From contig JAEUUI010000030.1 in NCBI GenBank assembly GCA_016786585.1, positions 62,001-126,000 on the forward strand: a stretch of DNA of 64,000 nt, given 5' to 3'. The translations under genes and the position numbers were made by a program. The notes under the pieces are model-generated. The model saw only the letters and a list, made by a program, of their open reading frames with translations, made no database searches and was not told the DNA's origin. Below, one piece after another: positions 1-7,923 of the stretch. Numbering within the stretch: the stretch's first letter is position 1; the number at the start of each line of letters is the position of its first letter. The DNA comes from Cyclobacteriaceae bacterium (GTDB lineage Bacteria; Bacteroidota; Bacteroidia; Cytophagales; Cyclobacteriaceae).

Positions 1-162
1 ATTGACCTGGTAATCCGTCACGGACTTGAGAACGTTGGTAACTTCCATTTGAAACGGCCGCTGTTGATGGACAAGAAGGGGAACATCATTACAAAAGATC
101 TCAACACACTGTACTTTTATCATAACCGGCTGGTAGGCTATGACCTCGAAAAGTTTATCTGA
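1..162 (+). CDS. C-terminal end of a probable glycerol-phosphate acyltransferase (partial)
   Basis: An open frame enters from the left edge and stops with TGA at 160-162, giving the last 53 residues of a protein ending in YDLEKFI. The first base of the window is in frame, so the start lies outside. The gpsA start codon at 140 lies inside this gene, so the two are translationally coupled by a 23-bp overlap. The tail (a YFYHNRLVGY segment) resembles the ends of Bacteroidota glycerol-phosphate acyltransferases as I remember them, and coupling to gpsA, which makes the glycerol-3-phosphate substrate, fits. The catalytic HX4D region is outside the window, so the assignment rests on context and a short tail. 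Confidence 0.4.
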   Translation: MDLVIRHGLENVGNFHLKRPLLMDKKGNIITKDLNTLYFYHNRLVGYDLEKFI

Positions 163-1201
163 CCTTCCTCCCGTTGGTGTTATAGGGTCAGGTAATTTTG
201 GCACCACGGTGGCGAATCTGCTGGCCAGACATCGCAACGTATTTCTTTACGTACGCGATGAAAACACAATTGAACATATTCTCAGCAAGCGAGAAATCCG
301 CGGACATAAACTCAACAAGCACATCACCCCGATTAACGATCTGGCGGAACTGGCGCGGCAATGCGACATCATCTTCCCGATTGTGCCCTCGGCTCACTTC
401 CGTGAGATGATGCGGAAGCTTTCTCCGTATCTTCATCCGTATCACGTACTGATCCATGGGTCAAAAGGATTGGACATCAGCCTGCCGAAAGGCCAGACAC
501 TCGAAACGGTAACCAAACTCAGTCGCTTGCAGGTAAAAACCATGAGCGAAGTTATCCGCGAAGAGAGTGTTGTGGTGCGTGTAGGGTGTTTAGCCGGGCC
601 AAATCTGTCGAAAGAGTTATCTGCCCGACAGCCTGCAGCAACGGTAATTGCCAGCCCGTTTAATGAAGTAATCAGCATCGGTAAAAGATTATTGCGAAGT
701 GATCGCTTCCAGGTATATGGAAACAACGAATTAATTGGTGTTGAACTGGCCGGAGTATTAAAAAACATTATCGCCATTGCAGCCGGTGCCTTGAATGGAA
801 TGGGCTATGGCGAAAATGCGAGGGGATTATTGATCAGCCGCGGAGTCGTGGAAATCATTCACCTCGGAAGAGCGTTAGGCGGAAAAACAAAAGCTTTCTT
901 AGGTGTAGCAGGCATTGGCGACCTCGTAGCAACGTGTAACAGTCCATTAAGCCGGAACTTCCAGGTAGGTTACAAGCTCGCCCAGGGCATGAAACCGGAA
1001 GAGATTTTTGAGAGCATGGACGAAGTTGCCGAAGGTGTGAATACGGTAAGGATTATGAAAAAGTGTGCCGACTTTTATAAAGTCCGCGCCCCGATCACCA
1101 GCACGCTATATAAAGTGCTGTTTGAAGATTTAACCGTAAAGGAGGCGCTCGATTACCTGATGCGGTATCCGCTTAACATTGATATTGATTTTATTGACTG
1201 A
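140..1201 (+). CDS. gpsA: NAD(P)H-dependent glycerol-3-phosphate dehydrogenase
   Basis: Reduces dihydroxyacetone phosphate to sn-glycerol-3-phosphate, the backbone for membrane phospholipids, in the cytoplasm. The 353-residue product has an N-terminal Rossmann fold with the dinucleotide motif GSGNFGTTVA at residues 16-25 and a C-terminal helical domain with the conserved catalytic lysine in GVLKNI (Lys208). The length is slightly above the usual 330-340 residues because of a short N-terminal extension. The ATG at 140 lies within the upstream partial gene, suggesting translational coupling in a phospholipid operon. Its TGA at 1199-1201 directly abuts the stop of the convergent HIT gene; together they read TGATCA. 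Confidence 0.95.
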   Translation: MTSKSLSDLPPVGVIGSGNFGTTVANLLARHRNVFLYVRDENTIEHILSKREIRGHKLNKHITPINDLAELARQCDIIFPIVPSAHFREMMRKLSPYLHPYHVLIHGSKGLDISLPKGQTLETVTKLSRLQVKTMSEVIREESVVVRVGCLAGPNLSKELSARQPAATVIASPFNEVISIGKRLLRSDRFQVYGNNELIGVELAGVLKNIIAIAAGALNGMGYGENARGLLISRGVVEIIHLGRALGGKTKAFLGVAGIGDLVATCNSPLSRNFQVGYKLAQGMKPEEIFESMDEVAEGVNTVRIMKKCADFYKVRAPITSTLYKVLFEDLTVKEALDYLMRYPLNIDIDFID

Positions 1202-1594
1202 TCAGAATGCCTTTCTGATCTTTTCGGCAACTGACGCGAGTTCTTCCTGAGAGGGCTTCAGTTTAGGCTGCGTGAAGTTGATATCCCCTACCGAATTCAT
1301 CGGCACGAGGTGAACATGGGTATGCGGAACTTCCAATCCTATCACTGCTATACCGATCCGTTTACAGGGCACAGCTTTCTTCTGCGCCACCGCTACTTTC
1401 TTAGCAAAAACATATAACCCTGCCAGCGTATCATCGTCCAAATCAAAGATGTAATCAGTTTCCTTCTTTGGAACTACCAATACGTGGCCGTGTACCAGCG
1501 GCATTACATCAAGAAATGCTATAAACGTATCGTTTTCCGCAACAATGTGTCCCGGAATTTCGCGATTAATGATTCGGGTAAATATCGAAGCCAT
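1202..1594 (-). CDS. HIT family nucleotide hydrolase/transferase
   Basis: A 130-residue histidine-triad protein, close to the normal length for bacterial HINT-type enzymes that hydrolyse nucleoside phosphoramidates or dinucleotides. The triad HTHVHLVP is at residues 91-98 with His91, His93 and His95; the central histidine of the family is the nucleophile. The segment LVHGHVLVVPK in the first third is the usual nucleotide-binding part. The gene lies 2 bp downstream of greA on the same strand and is probably cotranscribed with it. The physiological substrate cannot be deduced. Confidence 0.93.
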   Translation of the reverse strand: MASIFTRIINREIPGHIVAENDTFIAFLDVMPLVHGHVLVVPKKETDYIFDLDDDTLAGLYVFAKKVAVAQKKAVPCKRIGIAVIGLEVPHTHVHLVPMNSVGDINFTQPKLKPSQEELASVAEKIRKAF

Positions 1595-1596
1595 AC

Positions 1597-2073
1597 TTAA
1601 ACGCCGATGCTTACAATTTCAAATTCCATTTCTCCGGCAGGAGTTTTAATCTTGGCCACCTCACCTTTCGCTTTGCCAAGCAATCCTTTCCCGATAGGCG
1701 ACATGGTTGAAATCTTTCCGGCCTTCAGATCCGCTTCTTCTTCTGAAACAAGCATGTAGGTTACCGAAGCACCATTCTTTTTATTTTTGATCGTCACTTT
1801 CGACAGGATAGAAACCTTCGAAGTATCGACATTCGATTCATCCAGCAAACGTGCATTTGCCACAAGATCCTCTAATTGAGCGATCTTAGCTTCCAGGTGA
1901 CCTTGTGCATCTTTAGCCGCATCGTATTCGGCATTCTCGCTCAAGTCACCTTTGTCACGTGCTTCCGCGATTTGCTTGGCGATGTCAGCACGTCCTTTCG
2001 ACTTCAGTGTTGCAAGCTCAGTCTTTAACTTCTCGAGTCCGTCTTTTGTGTAGTACGAAATCTTCTTACTCAT
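1597..2073 (-). CDS. greA: Transcription elongation factor GreA
   Basis: Rescues backtracked RNA polymerase by stimulating cleavage of the transcript 3' end. The 158-residue protein has the two-domain GreA layout: an N-terminal antiparallel coiled coil (about residues 5-75) carrying the acidic tip with DLSENAEYDAAK, followed by a globular FKBP-like domain ending in EFEIVSIGV. The acidic tip residues required for cleavage are present. The length matches the family. It is the first gene of a greA-HIT pair; the stretch upstream holds the terminator of the preceding gene, so greA should have its own promoter, although no clear -7 box was found. Confidence 0.97.
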   Translation of the reverse strand: MSKKISYYTKDGLEKLKTELATLKSKGRADIAKQIAEARDKGDLSENAEYDAAKDAQGHLEAKIAQLEDLVANARLLDESNVDTSKVSILSKVTIKNKKNGASVTYMLVSEEEADLKAGKISTMSPIGKGLLGKAKGEVAKIKTPAGEMEFEIVSIGV

Positions 2074-2107
2074 ATATACGCAATGTTTTGTATCGACCTT
2101 AAAAATA

Positions 2108-2139
2108 AAACAACGGCCTCGGAGGTGAGACCGTTGTTT
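2108..2139 (-). terminator. Intrinsic terminator of the pentapeptide-repeat gene
   Basis: Arms 2108-2120 and 2127-2139 form a 13-bp stem around the six-base loop ggaggt. The single non-Watson-Crick position is a G-U wobble only if the RNA comes from the minus strand, and the minus-strand copy is followed by a T-rich run (positions 2110 down to 2101). Orientation therefore points to termination of the gene at 2209-3051, insulating greA. Confidence 0.85.
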
Positions 2140-2208
2140 CAGTGGGACAAAGTTAATGGATTAAATTATCTGCACAAATCGCGTATCGTACGACAGAAAT
2201 GAGTTCTA

Positions 2209-3051
2209 TCAAGCGCCTACAAGCTCCGGAATGCTTGTTTTGACCTGCTCGAGGATATCATCATCAAACTTGGCCAGGTACAGCGTTTTCGCTCTTGAAA
2301 GTTGCTCAACCGTAAGACCCTTTGCTCCGCGCAAGTCGGCCTTGTACAAGCTTGCATTTTCAAAATCAGCACCCATCAGGTAACAGTTCTGCAAGTTTGC
2401 TTCCATCAGGTAGGCGTTATTAAAATTTGCTTTGATCAGGAACGCTCCATCAAATTGAGCCTTAATCAGAAAAGCATCTTTGAAGTTTGCTCCACTCGCA
2501 TACGCTGCTTTCAGATTGATCTGGTTGAGGTTCGAGTTTTCCAGATTGGTCTGGTTGAGACGGGTGTTTTCCAAGTTGGCTTCAATTAAGGATGCCTGCG
2601 AAAGGTTCGCGGAATTTAAGTTGGATCCCTTCAGATTAACATAGTTCAGGTTTGTGCGGGTAAGAAAGCAATTCACCAGATTGATTTCATAAATCCGGTG
2701 CCGGTTTAACCTTTTTATGTTACCGACCGTACGGAATGCAGCTTCTTCCGATTCCCACAACCGGAAGTCATCAATCTCATCCCGATACGTGCGAATCCGC
2801 TGCCGGATTTCTCCGTTTTGATTCAACCAGAAAATCAGGATACCGATCACCGCAATGTCGAAAATCATACCGTGCGCTTCGGCCAGAATTTGCGGAATAA
2901 AATTATCGAAGTCGGAAATGTAGTAACGCAGGCTAAGACCGATTACAATCACGGCCACCAGGATCAGCACCAGGGTTGATGTTAACAGCGGCTTTTCAAT
3001 AACATTATTGAAAACCTCCTTCAGTTTATCGATTCTGTTTTTTAAAGCCAT
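2209..3051 (-). CDS. Membrane-anchored pentapeptide-repeat protein
   Basis: A 280-residue protein with two predicted membrane helices near residues 22-45 and 60-77, a short charged linker, and then a pentapeptide-repeat domain (about residues 115-245) built from A(N/D)LXX units such as SNLNSANLSQASLIEANL. Such repeats fold into a right-handed quadrilateral beta-helix. The C-terminal 35 residues leave the repeat. Function is unknown: some soluble relatives mimic DNA and protect gyrase, but the membrane anchor here argues for an inner-membrane scaffold with a cytoplasmic helix. The gene stands alone with its own terminator at 2108-2139. Confidence 0.85.
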   Translation of the reverse strand: MALKNRIDKLKEVFNNVIEKPLLTSTLVLILVAVIVIGLSLRYYISDFDNFIPQILAEAHGMIFDIAVIGILIFWLNQNGEIRQRIRTYRDEIDDFRLWESEEAAFRTVGNIKRLNRHRIYEINLVNCFLTRTNLNYVNLKGSNLNSANLSQASLIEANLENTRLNQTNLENSNLNQINLKAAYASGANFKDAFLIKAQFDGAFLIKANFNNAYLMEANLQNCYLMGADFENASLYKADLRGAKGLTVEQLSRAKTLYLAKFDDDILEQVKTSIPELVGA

Positions 3052-3223
3052 GAGATCGCTGCCCGCTATCCCAAATCTAAAGGTTTTTTAACATGAAGAT
3101 CAACTGTATGACAGACTGATGTAATAAAAAAGGCATATATGCGTATACCAGTAAGCCTGACGAAAATCAGGTATTTCAAAACATGGCGATTATTTCCGTA
3201 ACCCGACTTTCTCAAGAATCAGG

Positions 3224-4582
3224 CTACAGCAGCAGGTGTACCGTGAGGAAATAGATTGTTAGGCCCAGCAAGTCGTTGGTGGTTGTAATAAACGGTCCGG
3301 AAGCCAGCGCGGGATTGAATCCAAACCTGTTTAAAATAAGCGGTGTGACGGTCCCGATAAATGATGCAAATACTACTACGCTAAAAAGTGCTATCGACAC
3401 AATGAATGAAAGCGCCTGGTGATCAAACAAAAACAGGTTAGCACCCAGCACAATGACCGACAAGAATAGCCCGTTTGCCAACGCCACCACAAACACCTTT
3501 GTAAGACGTTGCCAAAGGCCTTCCTCCACAAATCCGGGGTTTGCAAGACTTTGAACAATGAGGGAAGAAGATTGTATACCTACATTTCCACCGGTTGCCT
3601 GAATAAGCGGAGTAAAAAAAGCAATTGCGGCAATCTGAACAATCTCATCTTTAAAAAGGCCCATGAATTTTGCATTCAACAACCCTCCTACAATTCCGAT
3701 TAAAAGCCAGGGTAAACGCGCACGGGTGTTCTTCCAAACGCTATCATCCTCCTCCAGGTCTTCCGAGATACCCGACATCAACTGGCGGTCTTCTTCTGCC
3801 TGTTCGGTGATTACATCGACTACATCATCGATGGTAATTCTTCCGACCAGTTGTCCCTGAACATTCACTACCGGAACAGATTCCAAATCATACTTCCGCA
3901 TGATGTCGGCTACTTCGGTATCGTCCAGGTATGTTTCAACAGAAACGATTTCTTCCTCTTCAATAATTTCAGAAACGATTTTACGGGCATCCGAGATTAC
4001 CAGATCTTTCAGCGATACACGGCCGAGCAGCTTGTCCTGATCATCCACCACATACACCGCGTAAAACTTATCAACATTTTCAGCCTGCTTACGAATCTCA
4101 TCAATGCATTGAACGACCGTCCAGTGGTTACGAACTTTAATAAGTTCCTTCGCCATCAAACCACCTGCTACATTTTCTTCGTAGCGAAGCAGATCAATGA
4201 CCTGTACACGCAAATCAGCATCAAGTCCGTGCAGCACTTCTTCCCGAACCTTAATGGGAAGCTCATTTAAAATATCGGCCGCGTCATCCGAGTTCAGCAT
4301 GTTGATCATAGTAATGATCTGAGCCGGCTCATAGACTTTTAAAAAATTAACGCGGGTAACAGGATCGAGGTCACGCACGATTTCCGCCTGAATATCAAGC
4401 GAAAGCATGTCCATTACATATTTTGATTCTTCGGAATTAAACTCGTAGAGGAGTGCGGAGATATCAGCAGGATTTACATCTTCGAGCACCTGCAGGATAA
4501 AGGCATGGTCGCGCTCATCCAGCGCCCGTTGAAAACGTTCAACGAACTCTTTGGAAAGCTCAAACTGCATCAGTTCCTCCAC
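3224..4582 (-). CDS. mgtE: Magnesium transporter MgtE
   Basis: Gated Mg2+ channel of the inner membrane. The 452-residue protein has the full family layout: an N-terminal helical MgtE_N domain (about 25-130, with the SDDAADILNELP segment), a pair of CBS domains (about 140-260) that sense cytosolic Mg2+, a connecting helix, and five membrane helices in the C-terminal third, including QATGGNVGIQSSSL. Length matches the family. Its start overlaps the end of rsmA by 23 bp, so the two are probably translated from one message. No strong terminator was found downstream; the sequence at 3156-3171 can pair but lacks a T-run. Confidence 0.96.
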   Translation of the reverse strand: MEELMQFELSKEFVERFQRALDERDHAFILQVLEDVNPADISALLYEFNSEESKYVMDMLSLDIQAEIVRDLDPVTRVNFLKVYEPAQIITMINMLNSDDAADILNELPIKVREEVLHGLDADLRVQVIDLLRYEENVAGGLMAKELIKVRNHWTVVQCIDEIRKQAENVDKFYAVYVVDDQDKLLGRVSLKDLVISDARKIVSEIIEEEEIVSVETYLDDTEVADIMRKYDLESVPVVNVQGQLVGRITIDDVVDVITEQAEEDRQLMSGISEDLEEDDSVWKNTRARLPWLLIGIVGGLLNAKFMGLFKDEIVQIAAIAFFTPLIQATGGNVGIQSSSLIVQSLANPGFVEEGLWQRLTKVFVVALANGLFLSVIVLGANLFLFDHQALSFIVSIALFSVVVFASFIGTVTPLILNRFGFNPALASGPFITTTNDLLGLTIYFLTVHLLL

Positions 4583-5342
4583 GACTCTTTTCCGTTAACT
4601 GTGTGATGTAAACAAACTGGTCAACCGACAAACGTTCTGCACGCAGATCGAATATCGGATCGGTTAAAAATTCGGCCGCTAAATTCAGGTTTTTTAAGGC
4701 GTTACGCAAAGTTTTCCTTCGATTGTTAAACCCTTGCTTCACCACCTGAAAGAACAGCGCTTCATTGCAGTCAAGTTTTTCGCGCTTGTTCCGCGTTAGT
4801 CGTATCACAGCCGACATAACTTTCGGTGGTGGTATAAAAACTCCGGGCGGAACCTTGAAAAGATATTCGATATCGTAAAAAGCCTGAAGCAACACACTCA
4901 GAATACCGTACGTTTTGCTTCCGGGAGGTTCAGCAATACGATCGGCCACCTCCTTCTGCAACATGCACACCACCTGATCGACCATGTTTCGTTGCTCCAA
5001 TACTTTGAAGAATATCTGCGAAGATATGTTGTACGGAAAATTACCGATCACCGAGAAGCTTTCACCAAACACCTGCTTCAAATCAAGTTCAAGAAAGTCA
5101 CCTTCCATGATTGACAATGCAGGATAATGCTGCCTCAGATACGCAACTGAATCCCAATCGATCTCAATTACCTTAAGATTGATGCTTTTATCCTGAACAA
5201 GAAATTTCGTGAGAACACCCATCCCGGGCCCGATCTCCAGCACATTTGACTTTCCGGATGTGGTTAAGCCCTCAACGATCCGCTTGGCAATGCCCTGATC
5301 GTTGAGAAAGTGTTGTCCTAAAAATTTCTTTGGTCGTACCAC
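4560..5342 (-). CDS. rsmA: 16S rRNA (adenine-N6,N6)-dimethyltransferase
   Basis: Dimethylates two adjacent adenosines in helix 45 of 16S rRNA, late in 30S assembly (also called KsgA). The SAM-binding motif VLEIGPGMGVLT and the catalytic motif NFPYNIS are present, and the C-terminal small domain is complete. I place the start at the GTG at 5342, giving 260 residues that begin VVRPKKFLGQHFL, exactly where the family normally starts. The frame stays open to an ATG at 5441, but that would add an unconserved 33-residue tail and overlap the divergent pdxA start. mgtE follows with a 23-bp overlap. Confidence 0.93.
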   Translation of the reverse strand: MVRPKKFLGQHFLNDQGIAKRIVEGLTTSGKSNVLEIGPGMGVLTKFLVQDKSINLKVIEIDWDSVAYLRQHYPALSIMEGDFLELDLKQVFGESFSVIGNFPYNISSQIFFKVLEQRNMVDQVVCMLQKEVADRIAEPPGSKTYGILSVLLQAFYDIEYLFKVPPGVFIPPPKVMSAVIRLTRNKREKLDCNEALFFQVVKQGFNNRRKTLRNALKNLNLAAEFLTDPIFDLRAERLSVDQFVYITQLTEKSRGGTDAV

Positions 5343-5426
5343 AGTTGCGCGATTACCGCGAAAGTAGGGCACAAAATTTTTAAAGCCGACAAATTCCGTA
5401 AAATTGTACTCCTCAAACCGCGTTAC

Positions 5427-6464
5427 ATGACACAACATCACAGAACCGAAAAGCCCAGGATTGGCATAACACTTGGCGACATAAATGGAGTGGGACCTGA
5501 AGTAGTTATCAAATCCCTCTGCGATAACCGCATGCTGAACATGATTACACCGGTGATTTATGGGTCTTCCAAGGTTCTTTCATTCTATAAGAAGCAGCTC
5601 AATATTGAAGAGTTCAATTACAGTCAGGTAAGAAACCGCGGACAATATGTGGCCAAGCAAGTAAATATTGTAAACACCTGGGATGAAACACTTGAGGCGC
5701 ATCCAGGAAAGCCTTCAAAAGAAAGCGGCCGAGCTGCACTTCAGGCTTTGCAACAGGCAGCTAATGACCTGAAAGATGGATTACTCGATGCGCTGGTTAC
5801 TGCACCAATTGATAAAAGCACCATTCATAGTGATGAGTTTCCGTTTAAAGGCCATACCGAATTTTTAGCAGAGTTCTTCAGTACGAAAGATCACCTGATG
5901 CTGCTTGCGAGCGAAGGCTTGCGCGTGGGATTGGTAACCGAGCACGTGCCGATCAGTCAGGTTGCTTCGCTTATCACCCGCGAACGGGTCGAAGCAAAGT
6001 ATAAAGCACTTGAATCTTCCCTTCGCAAAGACTTTGGTATTCAAAAACCCAAGATTGCCATTCTTGGCCTGAACCCGCACGCAGGCGACAATGGTCTGAT
6101 CGGTGAAGAAGATGAAAAAGTCTTGAAGCCGCTGGTCAATGATCTAAAAAACCAAGGAAAGATTGTTTCAGGGCCGTTGCCGGCCGATGGGTTCTTTGCG
6201 TCAGCCGCCTACCTCAAGTACGATGGTATCCTTGCGATGTATCACGATCAGGGCCTCGCTCCTTTCAAAACAATTGCCTTTAACACAGGTGTGAATTATA
6301 CAGCCGGCCTTCCGGTAATCCGTACTTCGCCTGATCATGGTACAGCCTATGCAATCTCGGGTAAAAATCAAGCGGATGAGGAATCGATGCGACAAGCCAT
6401 CTACACAGCGGTAGACATTTTCAAGGTGCGGCATGAACCATCGGCAGAAAATAAATCTGCTTAA
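5427..6464 (+). CDS. pdxA: 4-hydroxythreonine-4-phosphate dehydrogenase
   Basis: Oxidises 4-phosphohydroxy-L-threonine in the deoxyxylulose-5-phosphate-dependent route to pyridoxal phosphate. The 345-residue protein starts with the family signature ITLGDINGVGPEV, carries the GHTEFLAEFF metal-site segment with its histidine, and the conserved AMYHDQGLAPFKT and TSPDHGTAY segments that bind metal and substrate. Length is typical. It is divergent from rsmA with a 5343-5426 spacer that must hold both promoters. Confidence 0.96.
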   Translation: MTQHHRTEKPRIGITLGDINGVGPEVVIKSLCDNRMLNMITPVIYGSSKVLSFYKKQLNIEEFNYSQVRNRGQYVAKQVNIVNTWDETLEAHPGKPSKESGRAALQALQQAANDLKDGLLDALVTAPIDKSTIHSDEFPFKGHTEFLAEFFSTKDHLMLLASEGLRVGLVTEHVPISQVASLITRERVEAKYKALESSLRKDFGIQKPKIAILGLNPHAGDNGLIGEEDEKVLKPLVNDLKNQGKIVSGPLPADGFFASAAYLKYDGILAMYHDQGLAPFKTIAFNTGVNYTAGLPVIRTSPDHGTAYAISGKNQADEESMRQAIYTAVDIFKVRHEPSAENKSA

Positions 6465-6545
6465 TTATCAGATTTCTTACATTGGACTGCAAAAGGCACA
6501 CCGCATAAAGGCAGATGTGTATATTTAGCGTTTACACTGTGAGAG

Positions 6546-6932
6546 ATGGATATTGTTACCCGTAAAAAGCTCAATCTGTTAATTCAACTGGCCGAGGCTG
6601 ACAAGCATTTTGCCCGGAGTGAGCGTGAAATGATCTATCGCATCGCCAAAGACCGTAATTTCTCGGAAGAAGATGTAAACGAGCTGATCAAAAACCCGGA
6701 GCCTATAGGGTCGCTGGGGGCTTTATCGCTGGACCAAAAACTCGATTACCTGCTCACGAGCATCCAGCTGATGTTTGCCGATCAGAAGATTTTCGACAGT
6801 GAACTGACTTTCTGCCGGAACGTGGCCATCAAACTGGGATTCAAAAAGGGCATAATCGACTATTTTGTTGAGAATTATGAGAAAAAAAGCCGTGAGGACC
6901 TGCGGCTGACTGCTCTGCAGGACTACCTCTGA
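6546..6932 (+). CDS. TerB-like helical protein
   Basis: A small 128-residue acidic, all-helical protein. The pattern LIQLAEADKHFARSEREMI near the N-terminus, followed by a second repeat-like half (MFADQKIFDSELTFCRNVA), matches the TerB/DjlA-N type fold in which paired acidic residues bind metal. These two halves suggest an internal duplication. The function in Bacteroidota is not known. It is a single gene after pdxA with an 81-bp spacer, and its stop precedes the strong promoter at 6967-6998. Confidence 0.65.
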   Translation: MDIVTRKKLNLLIQLAEADKHFARSEREMIYRIAKDRNFSEEDVNELIKNPEPIGSLGALSLDQKLDYLLTSIQLMFADQKIFDSELTFCRNVAIKLGFKKGIIDYFVENYEKKSREDLRLTALQDYL

Positions 6933-6966
6933 AAGCCTGCATTTTAATGCTCTGAAACAGGAATTC

Positions 6967-6998
6967 TTTTCGAATTCTCATATTATTTCCTACATTTG
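6967..6998 (+). promoter_or_regulatory. Bacteroidota-type promoter for the DUF177-rpmF operon
   Basis: A perfect -7 box TACATTTG (consensus TAnnTTTG) lies at 6991-6998, with TTTTCG at 6967-6972 as a near -33 element 18 bp upstream. A start of transcription near 7005 would leave a leader of about 27 nt before the ATG at 7032. Confidence 0.6.
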
Positions 6999-7031
6999 CC
7001 GACCATTTTCAGTACCCAGGAGGGGGGTTGT

Positions 7032-7541
7032 ATGGAGTCGTATCGCATTAATATTCTGGGCCTGAGCCTCACAATCCATCACTTTCACTATGAATTTGGG
7101 GACGAGTTTTTCAGGAAATACGATAAAGGGCTGGTTTCGGAGGGCAAGTTTACGGTTGACGTAGCGCTGGATAAGCGGGAAACTTTCCTGGAAACTGAGT
7201 TTAAAATAAAGGGTTCGGTGAAGCTGGTTTGCGACCGCAGCCTGGATGAGTTCGATTATCCGGTTGACTTGAAACGCAAAATTATCTTCAAGTATGGCGA
7301 CCAGGATGTGGAAGTCAGCGAAGATGTGATGATGATTCATCATGGAACCGAAAGCCTGGAAATCGGGCAGTTCATTTACGAGTTTATCGCCCTGGCGATA
7401 CCGATGAAGAAGCTGCATCCGAGATTTAACGATGAATCGGAAGGTGATAGTTTGATCTATACTTCTGAATCAGCCGAAGAAAAGAAGTCTGACGAGATCG
7501 ATCCTCGTTGGGAAATGTTAAAGAAGTTGAATAAAAATTAA
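7032..7541 (+). CDS. YceD/DUF177 family protein (23S rRNA accumulation)
   Basis: A 169-residue acidic protein of the DUF177/YceD family, which is found next to rpmF across bacteria and is linked to 23S rRNA accumulation in E. coli and plants. The conserved central strand region (VKLVCDRSLDEFDYPV) and the acidic C-terminus are present. The family's second metal-site cysteine is not obvious here. The frame is open to a TTG at 6996, but that codon overlaps the -7 box, so I chose the ATG at 7032, which is preceded by an unusually purine-rich CAGGAGGGGGG, rare for this phylum. rpmF follows after 10 bp. Confidence 0.85.
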   Translation: MESYRINILGLSLTIHHFHYEFGDEFFRKYDKGLVSEGKFTVDVALDKRETFLETEFKIKGSVKLVCDRSLDEFDYPVDLKRKIIFKYGDQDVEVSEDVMMIHHGTESLEIGQFIYEFIALAIPMKKLHPRFNDESEGDSLIYTSESAEEKKSDEIDPRWEMLKKLNKN

Positions 7542-7551
7542 TAGTTGAGTT

Positions 7552-7743
7552 ATGCCGAATCCAAAGAGAAAAACCTCGAAGACCCGCAGAGATAAGAGAA
7601 GAACACACTACAAAGCTACGGCTAAGCAATTGGCTGTTTGCCCGACTACTGGCGAACATCACCTGCCGCACCGCGCTTTCTGGGTAGAAGGCAAGTTGTA
7701 TTACAACGGCCGCGTGGTGATGGAAAAAGAAGTGTTAGCATAA
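7552..7743 (+). CDS. rpmF: 50S ribosomal protein bL32
   Basis: A 63-residue basic protein starting [17 protein letters not shown], the invariant bL32 N-terminus, with the GEHHLPHRA segment. The zinc-ribbon form of bL32 has four cysteines; this one keeps only one (Cys in VCPTTG), so it is the zinc-independent type. It sits 10 bp after the DUF177 gene, the usual arrangement. plsX, which follows rpmF in many bacteria, is absent here: a terminator follows and then fabH. Confidence 0.97.
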   Translation: MPNPKRKTSKTRRDKRRTHYKATAKQLAVCPTTGEHHLPHRAFWVEGKLYYNGRVVMEKEVLA

Positions 7744-7845
7744 GACATGAAGGTTAGATTTTCGGTTACCGGCCAACATTCGCAGCAAAAGCGGATTTCA
7801 GCCAAATCGGAGATACTAAATAGCTAATAATCAATTAATTAAAAC

Positions 7846-7870
7846 GCTCGATTGAAAAATCGGGCTTTTT
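7846..7870 (+). terminator. Intrinsic terminator after rpmF
   Basis: An 8-bp stem (7846-7853 with 7858-7865, one G-T wobble) closed by a GAAA tetraloop and followed by five T residues. It ends the DUF177-rpmF transcript and separates it from the fabH promoter immediately downstream. Confidence 0.88.
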
Positions 7871-7878
7871 GCTTTTTA

Positions 7879-7886
7879 TAGGTTTG
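7879..7886 (+). promoter_or_regulatory. -7 box for the fabH transcript
   Basis: TAGGTTTG at 7879-7886 is a perfect match to TAnnTTTG, placed just after the rpmF terminator and 37 bp before the fabH ATG. The nearest TTG upstream (7852-7854) is 24 bp away, longer than the usual 19-21, so the -33 element is weak. Confidence 0.5.
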
Positions 7887-7923
7887 CTCAAAAGGGTAAA
7901 TCGCATCAGCGTAAAAACAAGTT

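Noticed and set aside
3133-3171. Hairpins GCATATATGC and CCTGA...TCAGG as an mgtE terminator
   Set aside because: Stems are short and no T-run follows on either strand.
5343-5441. Longer rsmA start at 5441
   Set aside because: It adds 33 residues with no family match and overlaps the start of divergent pdxA; the GTG at 5342 gives the standard N-terminus.
6996-7031. TTG start of the DUF177 gene at 6996
   Set aside because: The codon lies in the -7 promoter box TACATTTG; translation from there would precede the transcript start.
7747-7803. 18-codon ORF after rpmF (ATGAAGGTTAG...)
   Set aside because: No ribosome-site, domain or conservation clue, and it lies in the short tail before the rpmF terminator.
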